From contig CAKQXQ010000036.1 in the NCBI GenBank assembly GCA_934292805.1, positions 1-23,631 of the forward strand: a DNA stretch of 23,631 nucleotides. The letters run 5' to 3'. A program made the position numbers and the translations under genes. The notes under the pieces are model-generated. The model was not told the origin of the DNA, did not search any database, and was given only the letters and a program-made list of their open reading frames with translations. Shown here piece by piece: positions 14,985 to 23,125 of this stretch (within the stretch, counting starts at the first letter, position 1; every line of letters starts with the position of its first letter). Source of the DNA: an uncultured Roseburia sp. (lineage in GTDB: Bacteria > Bacillota > Clostridia > Lachnospirales > Lachnospiraceae).

Positions 14985-15881
14985 GTCGACAGAAAAATCA
15001 GGAAAAAGGCTTTGCATATCTTTTGGTAAAGGTGCAGTAAGAACCATAGGTTCCCCGGAGATCGGATGCACGAATTTCAGCCGGAAGGAATGCAGAGCCT
15101 GCCTTTTTATATGGGAAAAATCCGGGTGATAGAGAAAATCACCGATCAGTGGATGCCCGATTGATTTCATATGGACACGGATCTGATGGGTACGCCCGGT
15201 TTCCAGTTTTAAAAGAAGAAGGGACAGACCATTCCTGTAAGCTAACGTGCGATAATGTGTAACGGCACGTTCCCCGTGAATATAATCGATCTGTCGTTCG
15301 ATGGCAGAGCCATCTTTTCGTCCGATCGGTGCATCGACAGTGCCGGTTTCATCTGTTCTTCCTTCTGCAATTGCAAGATATTCTCTGCTGATACAGCGTC
15401 TGGATACCGAGTCATTTAAAATGGCGGAACTTAACATATGTTTCGCTAAAATAGTGAGTCCGGTAGTGTCACGGTCAAGGCGGTTGGCACAGCGGAACGT
15501 ATAAGGGATGCCCTGTCTGGAATAATAATAACAGACAGCGTTGGCAAGTGTGTTTTCATAATTGTTGATAGATGGGTGAACCGGCATGTCGGCAGCTTTA
15601 TTCACAACAAGTATGTCATCATCTTCATAGCAGATGTCGAGAGGGAGGTTTGTTGGGACGATGCCCGGAGAACCATTGTCTTCGATAAGGTGGACAGTAA
15701 GAATATCGCCGGTTTTTAAACGGGTATTCATATATTCCCAGGTTCCATTTAGAAGAATACTTTCAGGTGTTTTCTTAAGATGCACGATCACTGCATGGGA
15801 AAATCCCCTGGAATGGAGATAGTCATAAATTGTAACCTGATTCATTTCTTCACTGATATAATATTCAAAATTACGGATCAT
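14973..15881 (-). CDS. RluA-family RNA pseudouridine synthase
   Basis: This 302-aa enzyme isomerises uridine to pseudouridine in rRNA or tRNA. Residues 1-68 have the length and hydrophobic pattern of a degenerate S4-like RNA-binding domain. The catalytic domain begins at about 80 (LDICYEDDDILVVNKAADMPVHPS) and carries the signature NRLDRDTTGL (133-142) with catalytic Asp136. It continues with LETGRTHQIRVHMKSIGHPLIGD. The usual His before RLD is Asn here, a tolerated variation as far as I know. The start has an AAAGGA ribosome-binding site. The target cannot be assigned from sequence: RluD, RluC and TruC-like enzymes all look similar. Confidence 0.92.
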   Translation of the reverse strand: MIRNFEYYISEEMNQVTIYDYLHSRGFSHAVIVHLKKTPESILLNGTWEYMNTRLKTGDILTVHLIEDNGSPGIVPTNLPLDICYEDDDILVVNKAADMPVHPSINNYENTLANAVCYYYSRQGIPYTFRCANRLDRDTTGLTILAKHMLSSAILNDSVSRRCISREYLAIAEGRTDETGTVDAPIGRKDGSAIERQIDYIHGERAVTHYRTLAYRNGLSLLLLKLETGRTHQIRVHMKSIGHPLIGDFLYHPDFSHIKRQALHSFRLKFVHPISGEPMVLTAPLPKDMQSLFPDFSVDSIV

Positions 15882-16081
15882 AAAAAATCCTTTCTAATGC
15901 TCTCATATAAATTCAGATTCAGATGTCAAAAGGTTGGAAAAAAATAAGAAGCATTTTGGCAACGGAATCTTCTAATATAATAAAACATATTTCAGAAAAT
16001 TTCCACGAAAATAAAACAGGGAAAAGCACGCAGCACCTGACTGGAACATAAGATATAGCAAGAAAGCTTTTAAGGTGCGTT

Positions 16082-16699
16082 TTGAAAACTTTTTTATCCC
16101 CATTGTCACAGGAGCAGGAATCTGATTGCATGTTAAGAATGAGAAAAGGCGACCTTGAGGCAAAAAACGAACTGATCGAACGAAATATGCGCCTGGTAGC
16201 ACATGTGGCAAAAAAATATCAGAACTATGAAGAAGACATGGAAGACCTGATCTCTATCGGAACGATCGGACTGATCAAAGCGGTTGGCACATACAAGGAA
16301 AACTATGGGAGCAGGCTGGCAACGTATGCAGCCAGGTGCATTGACAATGAACTTTTAATGTACTTTCGGGCAAAGAAAAAAAGTTCCAGGGAGATCTCTC
16401 TTTATGAGCCGATCGGAACGGACAAAGAGGGAAATCAGATACGTCTTTTGGATGTTGTTGTCAGTGAGGAGATAGATGTTATCGAGGTAATGGAGAAGAA
16501 TCATAAACTGGAACGACTGAATGAGATGATTCCAAAAGTACTGAGTGGACGGGAACTCTTCATTATTATTAACCGGTATGGTCTTTACGAAAAAGAAACA
16601 TTGACGCAGCGTGAGATTGCAAGAAAACTGGGTATTTCCAGATCCTATGTCTCGCGAATCGAAAAAAGAGCCATACAAAAGCTCAAACAGGCATTTTAA
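16082..16699 (+). CDS. sigK: RNA polymerase sporulation sigma factor SigK (no pro-sequence)
   Basis: This 205-aa late mother-cell sigma factor is identified as sigma-K rather than sigma-E by YEPIGTDKEGNQIRLLDV and the short N terminus. Region 2 contains LVAHVAKKYQ, DLISIGTIGLIKAV and LATYAARCIDNELLMYFRA. Region 4 ends with TQREIARKLGISRSYVSRIEKRAIQKL. The start is TTG at 16082 with AAGGTG 4 bp upstream. In-frame extension reaches a stop at 16049-16051 only 11 codons upstream, with no usual start codon, so the 20-residue pro-sequence known from Bacillus subtilis is absent, as in Clostridioides difficile. The reading frame is continuous, so no skin element interrupts it. The 200 bp between rluA and sigK shows no gene. 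A CATATTTC element at about 15984 could be a sporulation -10 but is weak. Confidence 0.95.
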   Translation: MKTFLSPLSQEQESDCMLRMRKGDLEAKNELIERNMRLVAHVAKKYQNYEEDMEDLISIGTIGLIKAVGTYKENYGSRLATYAARCIDNELLMYFRAKKKSSREISLYEPIGTDKEGNQIRLLDVVVSEEIDVIEVMEKNHKLERLNEMIPKVLSGRELFIIINRYGLYEKETLTQREIARKLGISRSYVSRIEKRAIQKLKQAF

Positions 16700-16700
16700 T

Positions 16701-17313
16701 ATCTCAAACTTTTTGTTAGAAAAATCCGCCTCGTCTTGCATGAACAGAAACTGACGTTTCCTGTAAGTCCGCAGATACAAACATGTGCAGGCATTCCCGG
16801 TTTGACAGACGGATGCATGTTTGGGGAAATACTCGAATTATGGAATTTATCAGATGCTGCTTTTTATCTTTTGTTGATTGATATCGTTCGTTCAGAGATG
16901 GACAGTCCCGCCTTGCATGTACGTATGCGGCAGACGCTTCGCGAGTGCATCGTGCCTGCGTTAATGCTGTTATCAAGGCAGAAGGACGCCCCTAAAATAA
17001 TCTTAACTGAGTGATTTTATTTTAGGGGCGTTATAACCAATGCCGGTAACAGCATTTACGCAGGCTAGAGGGACGAGCAGCGTCTGCCGCATACGTACAT
17101 GCAAGGCGGGACTGTTCATCTTTGAACGTACAATATCTTTAAGATAAAAAGCAGCATCTGGTAAATTCACACAATTCTCGCGAATTTCCACCAAACATGC
17201 ATCCGTCTGCAGAACCGGGAATGCCTGCACATGTTTGTGTTTGCGGATTTACAGGAAGCGTAAGTTTATGCACAGGTAAGATGAGGCGGATTTTCTGGCG
17301 GAAAGTTTGAGAT
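16701..17313. repeat. 613-bp giant imperfect inverted repeat
   Basis: The left arm (16701-17000) and right arm (17017-17313) are reverse complements over nearly their whole length, with few indels. The ends are ATCTCAAACTTT (16701-16712) and its complement (17302-17313). A 37-bp block at 16902-16938 is identical to the complement of 17079-17115, and a 26-bp block at 16777-16802 matches 17213-17238. The centre is a perfect 14-bp hairpin. It begins 2 bp after the sigK stop. Each arm, read toward the centre, can encode a related peptide containing SPALHVRMRQTL. No ribosome-binding site supports translation, so I annotate a repeat rather than genes. It could be two inverted copies of one mobile repeat, or one element that forms a long RNA hairpin. 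It fills the sigK-yifB gap, which otherwise holds only a promoter. Confidence 0.9.
16987..17030. terminator. Central hairpin of the inverted repeat
   Basis: CGCCCCTAAAATAA (16987-17000) pairs perfectly with TTATTTTAGGGGCG (17017-17030) around a 16-nt loop. It is not followed by a T run on either strand, so termination of sigK would be of a non-standard kind. It is the most regular part of the larger palindrome. Confidence 0.5.
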
Positions 17314-17318
17314 AGTGA

Positions 17319-17346
17319 TTGTAATCCTGTTGGAATGTGTTATACT
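17319..17346 (+). promoter_or_regulatory. Promoter of the yifB-dprA-topA operon
   Basis: TTGTAA (17319-17324) and TATACT (17341-17346) are 16 bp apart, and an extended -10 TGT directly precedes TATACT. It lies 5 bp outside the inverted repeat and about 105 bp before the yifB start. Confidence 0.6.
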
Positions 17347-17451
17347 GATGGTATGCGGCAGATGTAGTTGAGGAATATCTGTGGCATATCGCAGTTTTAT
17401 CTTTTTTCAGAGCAGTGTTCACTGCATTTTCACATTAGGAAAGGACACAAA

Positions 17452-18978
17452 TTGTATAGTAGAGTAACAACATCAATCCTGCAGGGGATCAGCAGTGTTC
17501 CGGTATATGTTGAAGCGGATGTTTCAGATGGGATGCCATATTTTGAGATGGTTGGATCATTGTCTACAGAGGTGAAAGAGTCAAAGGAGCGCGTGCGTAC
17601 AGCATTGAAAAACTGTGGCTATATCCTTCCGCCAAAAAGGATCACCGTTAATTTTATTCCTGCAAATATAAGAAAGACGGGATCTGGTTTTGATCTTCCG
17701 GTTGTTGCAGCAGTGCTTGCTGCAATTGGGATCGTACCTGCAGAAGCATTGGAGAAAATACTGATCGCAGGAGAAATCGGATTGAGCGGTGAGGTGCTTG
17801 AGATAAATGGAATCCTTCCGATGGTTGCGGAAGCAAAAGAGAGGGGGATTTTTTGCTGCATCATACCTGAAGGAAATCAGAAAGAAGCAGAACTGATCCA
17901 TGGCATACAGATATTTGCCGTAAATAATATAACTGAAATGATACATATTTTAAATGGGGGAGCATATACAGAAAAAAAGACAAAAGAAATTGAAAGAAAA
18001 GAGAAACATGGTGTGGATTTTTCAGATATACAAGGACAGCGTTTTGTGAAAAGAGCCTGTGAAGTAGCAGTTTCCGGTATGCACAATTTACTGATGGTCG
18101 GACCGCCGGGAGCTGGAAAGACAATGATGGCAATGCGTATCCCTACGATTTTGCCGCCGTTAGATGAGCAGGAAAAATTAGAACTGTCCAAAATATATAG
18201 TGTGACAGGAATGTTCCGGCTTAGGGCACAGCTGATGGATGAAAGACCATTTCGATGTCCGCATCACACGATCACTGCAAAAGGTCTGGTAGGAGGCGGG
18301 ATGGTGCCAAGACCCGGAGAAATTTCTCTTGCCCATAAAGGAGTGCTTTTTTTAGATGAGTTTCCGGAATTTTTACAGAGTACGATTGAAATTTTAAGGC
18401 AGCCCATGGAGGAGAAAAAAGTAAGACTTGTCAGAGGAAGTGGAACGTATGAGTATCCGGCGGATTTTATGCTGATTGCGGCAATGAATCCGTGCAAGTG
18501 CGGATACTATCCGGATATGAATAAATGCAGATGCACACAGGCTTCCATAGAACGGTATGTCAATCATATCAGTCAGCCGATCCTGGATCGTATCGATCTG
18601 TGTGTAGAGACACCAAGGATCGCATTTGAGGAACTGAACGGAAACGGAACCGAAGAAAAATCAGAACAGATCAGAAAACGTGTAATAAAAACACACGAAA
18701 TACAACGCAAAAGATTTGAAAAAGAGTCTTTTCGTTTTAATAGTCAGATACCGGCGTCATTGATCAAAAAATACTGCCCGTTACGAAAAGAGCAGGAGAT
18801 TTATATGGAGAAAATGTACAGGCAGCTCAATCTGACTGCCAGGTCTTATCATAAAATTCTGAAAGTTGCGAGGACGCTTGCAGATATGGAAGAAAGTGAA
18901 AAAATTTTGGATTCCCATCTGAGTGAAGCTGTCTGCTATCGCAGTGTAGATAAACATTTTTGGAGGAATGGCGTATGA
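17452..18978 (+). CDS. YifB/ComM family Mg-chelatase-like AAA+ ATPase
   Basis: The 508-aa protein is called from TTG at 17452, because family members begin MYS(R/K)V and AAAGGA lies 7 bp upstream. The longer frame adds 28 unrelated residues. The N-terminal Lon-like domain (1 to about 125) contains FEMVGSLSTEVKESKERVRTAL. The AAA+ core has Walker A GPPGAGKT (217-224), FRCPHHTIT, Walker B GVLFLDEFPEF and the MNPCKCGYYPD...CRC Cys cluster. The C-terminal part has LTARSYHKILKVARTLADME. ComM homologues are helicases that promote branch migration during natural transformation. Placement next to dprA fits a role in processing incoming DNA. It overlaps dprA by 4 bp. Confidence 0.94.
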   Translation: MYSRVTTSILQGISSVPVYVEADVSDGMPYFEMVGSLSTEVKESKERVRTALKNCGYILPPKRITVNFIPANIRKTGSGFDLPVVAAVLAAIGIVPAEALEKILIAGEIGLSGEVLEINGILPMVAEAKERGIFCCIIPEGNQKEAELIHGIQIFAVNNITEMIHILNGGAYTEKKTKEIERKEKHGVDFSDIQGQRFVKRACEVAVSGMHNLLMVGPPGAGKTMMAMRIPTILPPLDEQEKLELSKIYSVTGMFRLRAQLMDERPFRCPHHTITAKGLVGGGMVPRPGEISLAHKGVLFLDEFPEFLQSTIEILRQPMEEKKVRLVRGSGTYEYPADFMLIAAMNPCKCGYYPDMNKCRCTQASIERYVNHISQPILDRIDLCVETPRIAFEELNGNGTEEKSEQIRKRVIKTHEIQRKRFEKESFRFNSQIPASLIKKYCPLRKEQEIYMEKMYRQLNLTARSYHKILKVARTLADMEESEKILDSHLSEAVCYRSVDKHFWRNGV

Positions 18979-20054
18979 AATACCAGTATTGGCTTGCAAA
19001 TATTTCAGGAGTAGGAACCAGGGCAATCCATAAAATGCTTGCACAGACAGAATCGGCAGAAGAAATATACCATTTAGATCAAAACGGACTGGCGAAAATC
19101 TCTGGTATATCAGACAGACAGAGGGCAGCGATAGCGGAGAAAAAGAAAAGCTGGGATCTGGAGAAAGAATATGAATCATTGCTGTCGCAGGGGATACATT
19201 TTCTTTCCTATGAAATGGATGCTTATCCGGATACTCTGAGAAATATTTCGGATCCGCCATACAGTCTTTACGTAAAAGGGTGTATGCCGGATTTTACAAA
19301 GAGACGTGCAGCGATCGTAGGGGCCAGGATGTGTTCGGATTATGGAAAAGCTTTTGCAAGAAAAATCGGATATTCACTTGGCAGGCAGGGAGTAGAAGTG
19401 ATAAGCGGACTGGCAAGAGGGATTGATTCTTATGGACATGAAGGGGCTCTGGAAGGAAATGGAAGAACGTTTGCAGTTTTAGGATGCGGGGTAAACTGCT
19501 GTTATCCTCAGTCTGCGGAAAAGCTTTACGACAGAATTCTAAAGCAGGGAGGGATATTGTCGGAGTATCCACCGGATACAAAGCCGTTACCCTGCCTCTT
19601 TCCGGCAAGAAACAGAATCATCTCTGCATTGAGTGATATGGTGATCGTGGTGGAGGCAAAAGAAAAGAGCGGATCGCTTATCACAGCGGATTTTGCACTG
19701 GAACAGGGGAAGGATGTCTATGCTGTTCCGGGGCGCATTACAGACGCACTGAGTACCGGATGCAATAACTTGATCAGGCAGGGGGCAGGTATCATTACAA
19801 GTGTGGAAGAATTGCAAAAAGACCTTGGTTTTGAACAGCCAGAAGAATTCGTCCAGGAAAATTTTAATAAATTATTACTTGAAAAAGATGAAAGCTTGGT
19901 GTATGCTTGTTTGAGTTTACGACCGAAAAGTATGGAAGAATTATTGAAAGAAACTGAATTTGAAATGCCAAAGATGGCAGATGTTTTGCAGAAACTGATA
20001 CAGAAAGAGTTTATAACAGAAACATTCAAGAATTATTATATACGTAAAATCTGA
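18975..20054 (+). CDS. dprA: DNA-processing protein DprA
   Basis: This 359-aa protein binds incoming single-stranded DNA and loads RecA in natural transformation. The start is ATG 18975, 7 bp after GGAGGA and overlapping the yifB stop (ATGA); a TTG at 18960 lies in the ribosome-binding site region. A helix-hairpin-helix-like N-terminal part (about 1-60, ISGVGTRAIHKML) is followed by the Rossmann-like DprA domain with AIVGAR, EVISGLARGIDSYGHEGAL, AVLGCGVNCCYPQ, FPARNRIISALSD and KSGSLITADFALEQGKDVYAVPG. A C-terminal winged-helix-like part (about 290-359) ends the protein. Many gut clostridia keep dprA without known competence, so its use here is uncertain. topA follows after 19 bp. Confidence 0.95.
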   Translation: MKYQYWLANISGVGTRAIHKMLAQTESAEEIYHLDQNGLAKISGISDRQRAAIAEKKKSWDLEKEYESLLSQGIHFLSYEMDAYPDTLRNISDPPYSLYVKGCMPDFTKRRAAIVGARMCSDYGKAFARKIGYSLGRQGVEVISGLARGIDSYGHEGALEGNGRTFAVLGCGVNCCYPQSAEKLYDRILKQGGILSEYPPDTKPLPCLFPARNRIISALSDMVIVVEAKEKSGSLITADFALEQGKDVYAVPGRITDALSTGCNNLIRQGAGIITSVEELQKDLGFEQPEEFVQENFNKLLLEKDESLVYACLSLRPKSMEELLKETEFEMPKMADVLQKLIQKEFITETFKNYYIRKI

Positions 20055-20073
20055 AATTAAAGGAGAAGTGGGA

Positions 20074-22155
20074 ATGGCTAAGTACCTGGTAATCGTGGAA
20101 TCACCGGCCAAAGTGAAAACGATCAAAAAATTTCTTGGCAAGAACTATGAAGTAACAGCATCGAACGGACATGTGAGAGACTTGCCTAAGAGTCAGCTGG
20201 GGGTAGATATTGAACATGATTTTGAACCAAAATATATTACGATCCGCGGCAAAGGAGATATATTGGCAAAGCTCCGCAAAGAAGTGAAGAAAGCTGATAA
20301 AGTATATCTTGCAACTGACCCTGACCGTGAAGGAGAGGCGATTTCCTGGCATCTTAGTCAGGCATTAAAGTTAGACGATAAAGATGTAAACCGTATCAGC
20401 TTTAACGAGATCACACAGAGTGCGGTCAAAGCATCGTTAAAGCATCCGCGCGAGATCGATATGAATCTTGTAAATGCCCAGCAGGCAAGGCGTATCTTAG
20501 ACCGTATGGTTGGTTATAAGATCAGTCCTGTATTGTGGGCAAAGGTAAAACGCGGATTAAGTGCAGGCCGTGTCCAGTCAGTAGCACTCCGCATTATATG
20601 TGACCGCGAAGAGGAGATCAATGCTTTTATTCCGGAAGAATACTGGACGATGGATGCAAAGCTTGCAATCCCGGGAGAAAAGAAGCCTTTATATGCCAAA
20701 TTCTATGGAGATGATAAAAACCGTATGTCAATTTCCTCCAGAGAAGAGATGGATAAGGTGAAGGAAGAAATTTTCGGTGAAAAATTCGAAGTGCTGGAAG
20801 TGAAGAAAGGTGAGAGAACAAAAAAGGCGCCACTTCCTTTTACAACCAGTACATTACAGCAGGAAGCATCCAAAGCATTAAATTTCCCAATTTCAAAGAC
20901 AATGAGAATCGCACAGCAGTTATATGAAGGTGTGGATATTAAAGGACAGGGAACCGTTGGTCTGATCACTTATTTAAGAACGGATTCGACACGTATTTCA
21001 GACGAGGCTATGGAGCAGGCGAACGGGTATATCGGTGAAGCATACGGAGAACAGTATCTGGCAACACAGGAGATTACGAAAAAAACAGGAGCCAAGATCC
21101 AGGATGCCCACGAAGCCATCCGTCCGTCAGATATCAGACGGACACCGGTTATGGTAAAGGAATCACTCTCAAGAGATCAGTTCCGTCTGTATCAGCTGAT
21201 CTGGAAGCGTTTTACTGCAAGCCGTATGTCATCTGCGGTTTATGAGACAACGAATGTGAAAATCGGAGCCGGAAAATATCGCTTTACAGTGGCTGCAAGC
21301 AAGGTGGCCTTTGATGGTTTTATGTCTGTGTACACAAGTGACGATGACGAGAAGGCAGAGAATAATCTTCTTTTAAGATCCATTGATGAGTCATCAAAGC
21401 TTGATCTGATCGAACTCGAAGAAAAACAGCATTTTACACAGCCACCTGCTCATTATACAGAAGCTTCGCTGGTCAAGACACTGGAAGAACTTGGGATCGG
21501 ACGTCCAAGTACGTACTCGCCGACAATTACAACGATCCTCGGAAGAAGATATATTGTAAAGGAAAATAAAAATCTGTATGTCACAGAACTCGGAGAAGTC
21601 GTTAACCAGATCATGAAAGAGTCTTTCCCTTCTATTGTAGATGAACATTTTACAGCGAATATGGAAAGCCTTTTAGACAGTGTCGGAGAAGGAACTGTTA
21701 ACTGGAAAACGGTTGTAGAGAACTTTTATCCGGATCTTGAAAAAGCAGTAGAGGCAGCAGAAAAAGATCTCGAGAAGGTTAAGATCGAAGATGAAGTGTC
21801 AGATGTTGTCTGCGATGTGTGCGGAAGACAGATGGTGATCAAATATGGCCCGCACGGAAAATTCCTTGCATGTCCAGGCTTCCCGGAATGCCGCAATACA
21901 AAACCATATCTCGAAAAGATCGGAATCAAATGTCCAAAATGCGGAAAAGAGATTGTACTGAAAAAGACCAAAAAGGGAAGAAAGTACTATGGCTGTGAAG
22001 ATAATCCGAACTGTGACTTCATGAGCTGGTCAAGACCGGTGGAAGAGAAGTGCCCGAAGTGCGGTGGATATATGGTAGTAAAAGGCAATAAGATCGTATG
22101 TGCGGACGAACAGTGCGGATATGTAGCCGAAAAGAAAGAAAATGACGAGAAATAG
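20074..22155 (+). CDS. topA: DNA topoisomerase I TopA
   Basis: This 693-aa type IA topoisomerase relaxes negative supercoils. The ATG at 20074, 8 bp after AGGAG, is preferred over GTG 20068, which would be only 2 bp from the ribosome-binding site. The TOPRIM domain begins MAKYLVIVESPAKVKTI, with Glu9 and the metal-binding DPDREGE (82-88). The catalytic Tyr300 lies in GLITYLRTDSTRIS. QDAHEAIRPSD and ELGIGRPSTYSPTI are further family motifs. The C-terminal part carries three four-cysteine zinc ribbons (from about residue 590), beginning CDVCGRQM, CPKCGKEI and CPKCGGYM. The length is normal. It belongs to the yifB-dprA-topA operon; codY behind it has its own promoter. Confidence 0.97.
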   Translation: MAKYLVIVESPAKVKTIKKFLGKNYEVTASNGHVRDLPKSQLGVDIEHDFEPKYITIRGKGDILAKLRKEVKKADKVYLATDPDREGEAISWHLSQALKLDDKDVNRISFNEITQSAVKASLKHPREIDMNLVNAQQARRILDRMVGYKISPVLWAKVKRGLSAGRVQSVALRIICDREEEINAFIPEEYWTMDAKLAIPGEKKPLYAKFYGDDKNRMSISSREEMDKVKEEIFGEKFEVLEVKKGERTKKAPLPFTTSTLQQEASKALNFPISKTMRIAQQLYEGVDIKGQGTVGLITYLRTDSTRISDEAMEQANGYIGEAYGEQYLATQEITKKTGAKIQDAHEAIRPSDIRRTPVMVKESLSRDQFRLYQLIWKRFTASRMSSAVYETTNVKIGAGKYRFTVAASKVAFDGFMSVYTSDDDEKAENNLLLRSIDESSKLDLIELEEKQHFTQPPAHYTEASLVKTLEELGIGRPSTYSPTITTILGRRYIVKENKNLYVTELGEVVNQIMKESFPSIVDEHFTANMESLLDSVGEGTVNWKTVVENFYPDLEKAVEAAEKDLEKVKIEDEVSDVVCDVCGRQMVIKYGPHGKFLACPGFPECRNTKPYLEKIGIKCPKCGKEIVLKKTKKGRKYYGCEDNPNCDFMSWSRPVEEKCPKCGGYMVVKGNKIVCADEQCGYVAEKKENDEK

Positions 22156-22165
22156 TTTGAATATA

Positions 22166-22194
22166 TTGAATTTTCTGAATAAACATGATAAAAT
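22166..22194 (+). promoter_or_regulatory. codY promoter with overlapping CodY box
   Basis: TTGAAT (22166-22171) and TAAAAT (22189-22194) are 17 bp apart, and TGA precedes the -10 (extended type). AATTTTCTGAATAAA at 22169-22183 matches the CodY consensus AATTTTCWGAAAATT at 12 of 15 positions and covers the -35 end and spacer. This predicts direct repression of codY by its own product. Confidence 0.7.
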
Positions 22195-22239
22195 CAAAAC
22201 AATCATAAAAACTTGCACGAATGAACGGGAGGCTGTAAT

Positions 22240-23022
22240 ATGAGTGTTCAATTGTTAGATAAAACAAGAAAAATTAATAAATTACTGCATAATAATAATT
22301 CTTCCAAAGTAGTTTTTAATGATATTTGTGATGTTTTGAAAGAAATACTGGATTCTAATATTCTTGTGATCAGTAAGAAAGGCAAGGTACTTGGTACAGG
22401 ACTTGCTAAGGGAGTGGACGAGATCCAGGAACTGATCGTAGATGAGGTAGGAGGATTTATCGATCCACTGCTGAATGAGAGACTGCTCGGTATCCTGTCC
22501 ACGAAAGAGAATGTCAATCTTGAGACACTTGGATTTGTGAATGATATTAAGAAATATACCGCAATCATTACTCCAATCGATATTGCGGGAGAACGTCTTG
22601 GTACACTGTTTGTATACCGGGAGAACAAGCAGTATGATATTGATGATATTATACTGAGTGAATATGGAACAACAGTAGTAGGACTTGAGATGATGCGTTC
22701 TGTGAATGAAGAGAATGCAGAAGAAACAAGAAAAGTCCAGATCGTCAAATCAGCGATCAGCACACTTTCATTTTCAGAGCTTGAAGCGATCACACATATT
22801 TTTGAAGAGATGGATGGCAAAGAAGGAATCCTTGTTGCAAGCAAGATTGCAGACAGGGTTGGAATCACACGTTCTGTAATTGTGAACGCACTGCGTAAGT
22901 TTGAGAGTGCCGGCGTGATCGAATCCAGATCTTCCGGAATGAAGGGAACTTATATCAAAGTACTCAATGATGTTGTTTTTGATGAACTCGAGAAGATCAA
23001 GAAGCAGAATAATATAAAATAG
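22240..23022 (+). CDS. codY: GTP- and branched-chain-amino-acid-sensing repressor CodY
   Basis: This 260-aa global regulator represses nutrient-scavenging and stationary-phase genes when GTP and Ile/Leu/Val are plentiful. The N-terminal GAF domain (about 1-155) begins with SVQLLDKTRKINKLLHNNN and binds the amino acids in relatives. The C-terminal winged helix-turn-helix contains VASKIADRVGITRSVIVNALRKFESAGVIESRSSGMKGTYI, nearly unchanged across the family. GGGAGG lies 7 bp before the ATG. It has a promoter overlapped by a CodY box and a terminator downstream. In Bacillus subtilis codY heads into the flagellar operon; here that operon is absent. Confidence 0.97.
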   Translation: MSVQLLDKTRKINKLLHNNNSSKVVFNDICDVLKEILDSNILVISKKGKVLGTGLAKGVDEIQELIVDEVGGFIDPLLNERLLGILSTKENVNLETLGFVNDIKKYTAIITPIDIAGERLGTLFVYRENKQYDIDDIILSEYGTTVVGLEMMRSVNEENAEETRKVQIVKSAISTLSFSELEAITHIFEEMDGKEGILVASKIADRVGITRSVIVNALRKFESAGVIESRSSGMKGTYIKVLNDVVFDELEKIKKQNNIK

Positions 23023-23041
23023 AGGATGAATCATATATAAG

Positions 23042-23114
23042 ACTGCCGCACAGAGACGGATCATTTGATGGATGCTATTGCAGAAAGAAGATATTCCGGT
23101 GTGGCAGTTTTTTT
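23042..23114 (+). terminator. Terminator of codY
   Basis: ACTGCCGCAC (23042-23051) pairs with GTGTGGCAGT (23099-23108), with one G-T pair, and seven T follow (23108-23114). The loop is unusually long (47 nt). Confidence 0.65.
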
Positions 23115-23125
23115 GGTGGAGCGTC

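Noticed and set aside
16082..16699. sigK interrupted by a skin-like element
   Set aside because: The frame is continuous from region 2 to region 4 with all motifs present.
16736..17230. Two short ORFs, one in each arm of the inverted repeat, as real genes
   Set aside because: They encode related peptides because the arms are copies. No ribosome-binding site is seen and the left copy is internally shifted, so I kept them as part of the repeat.
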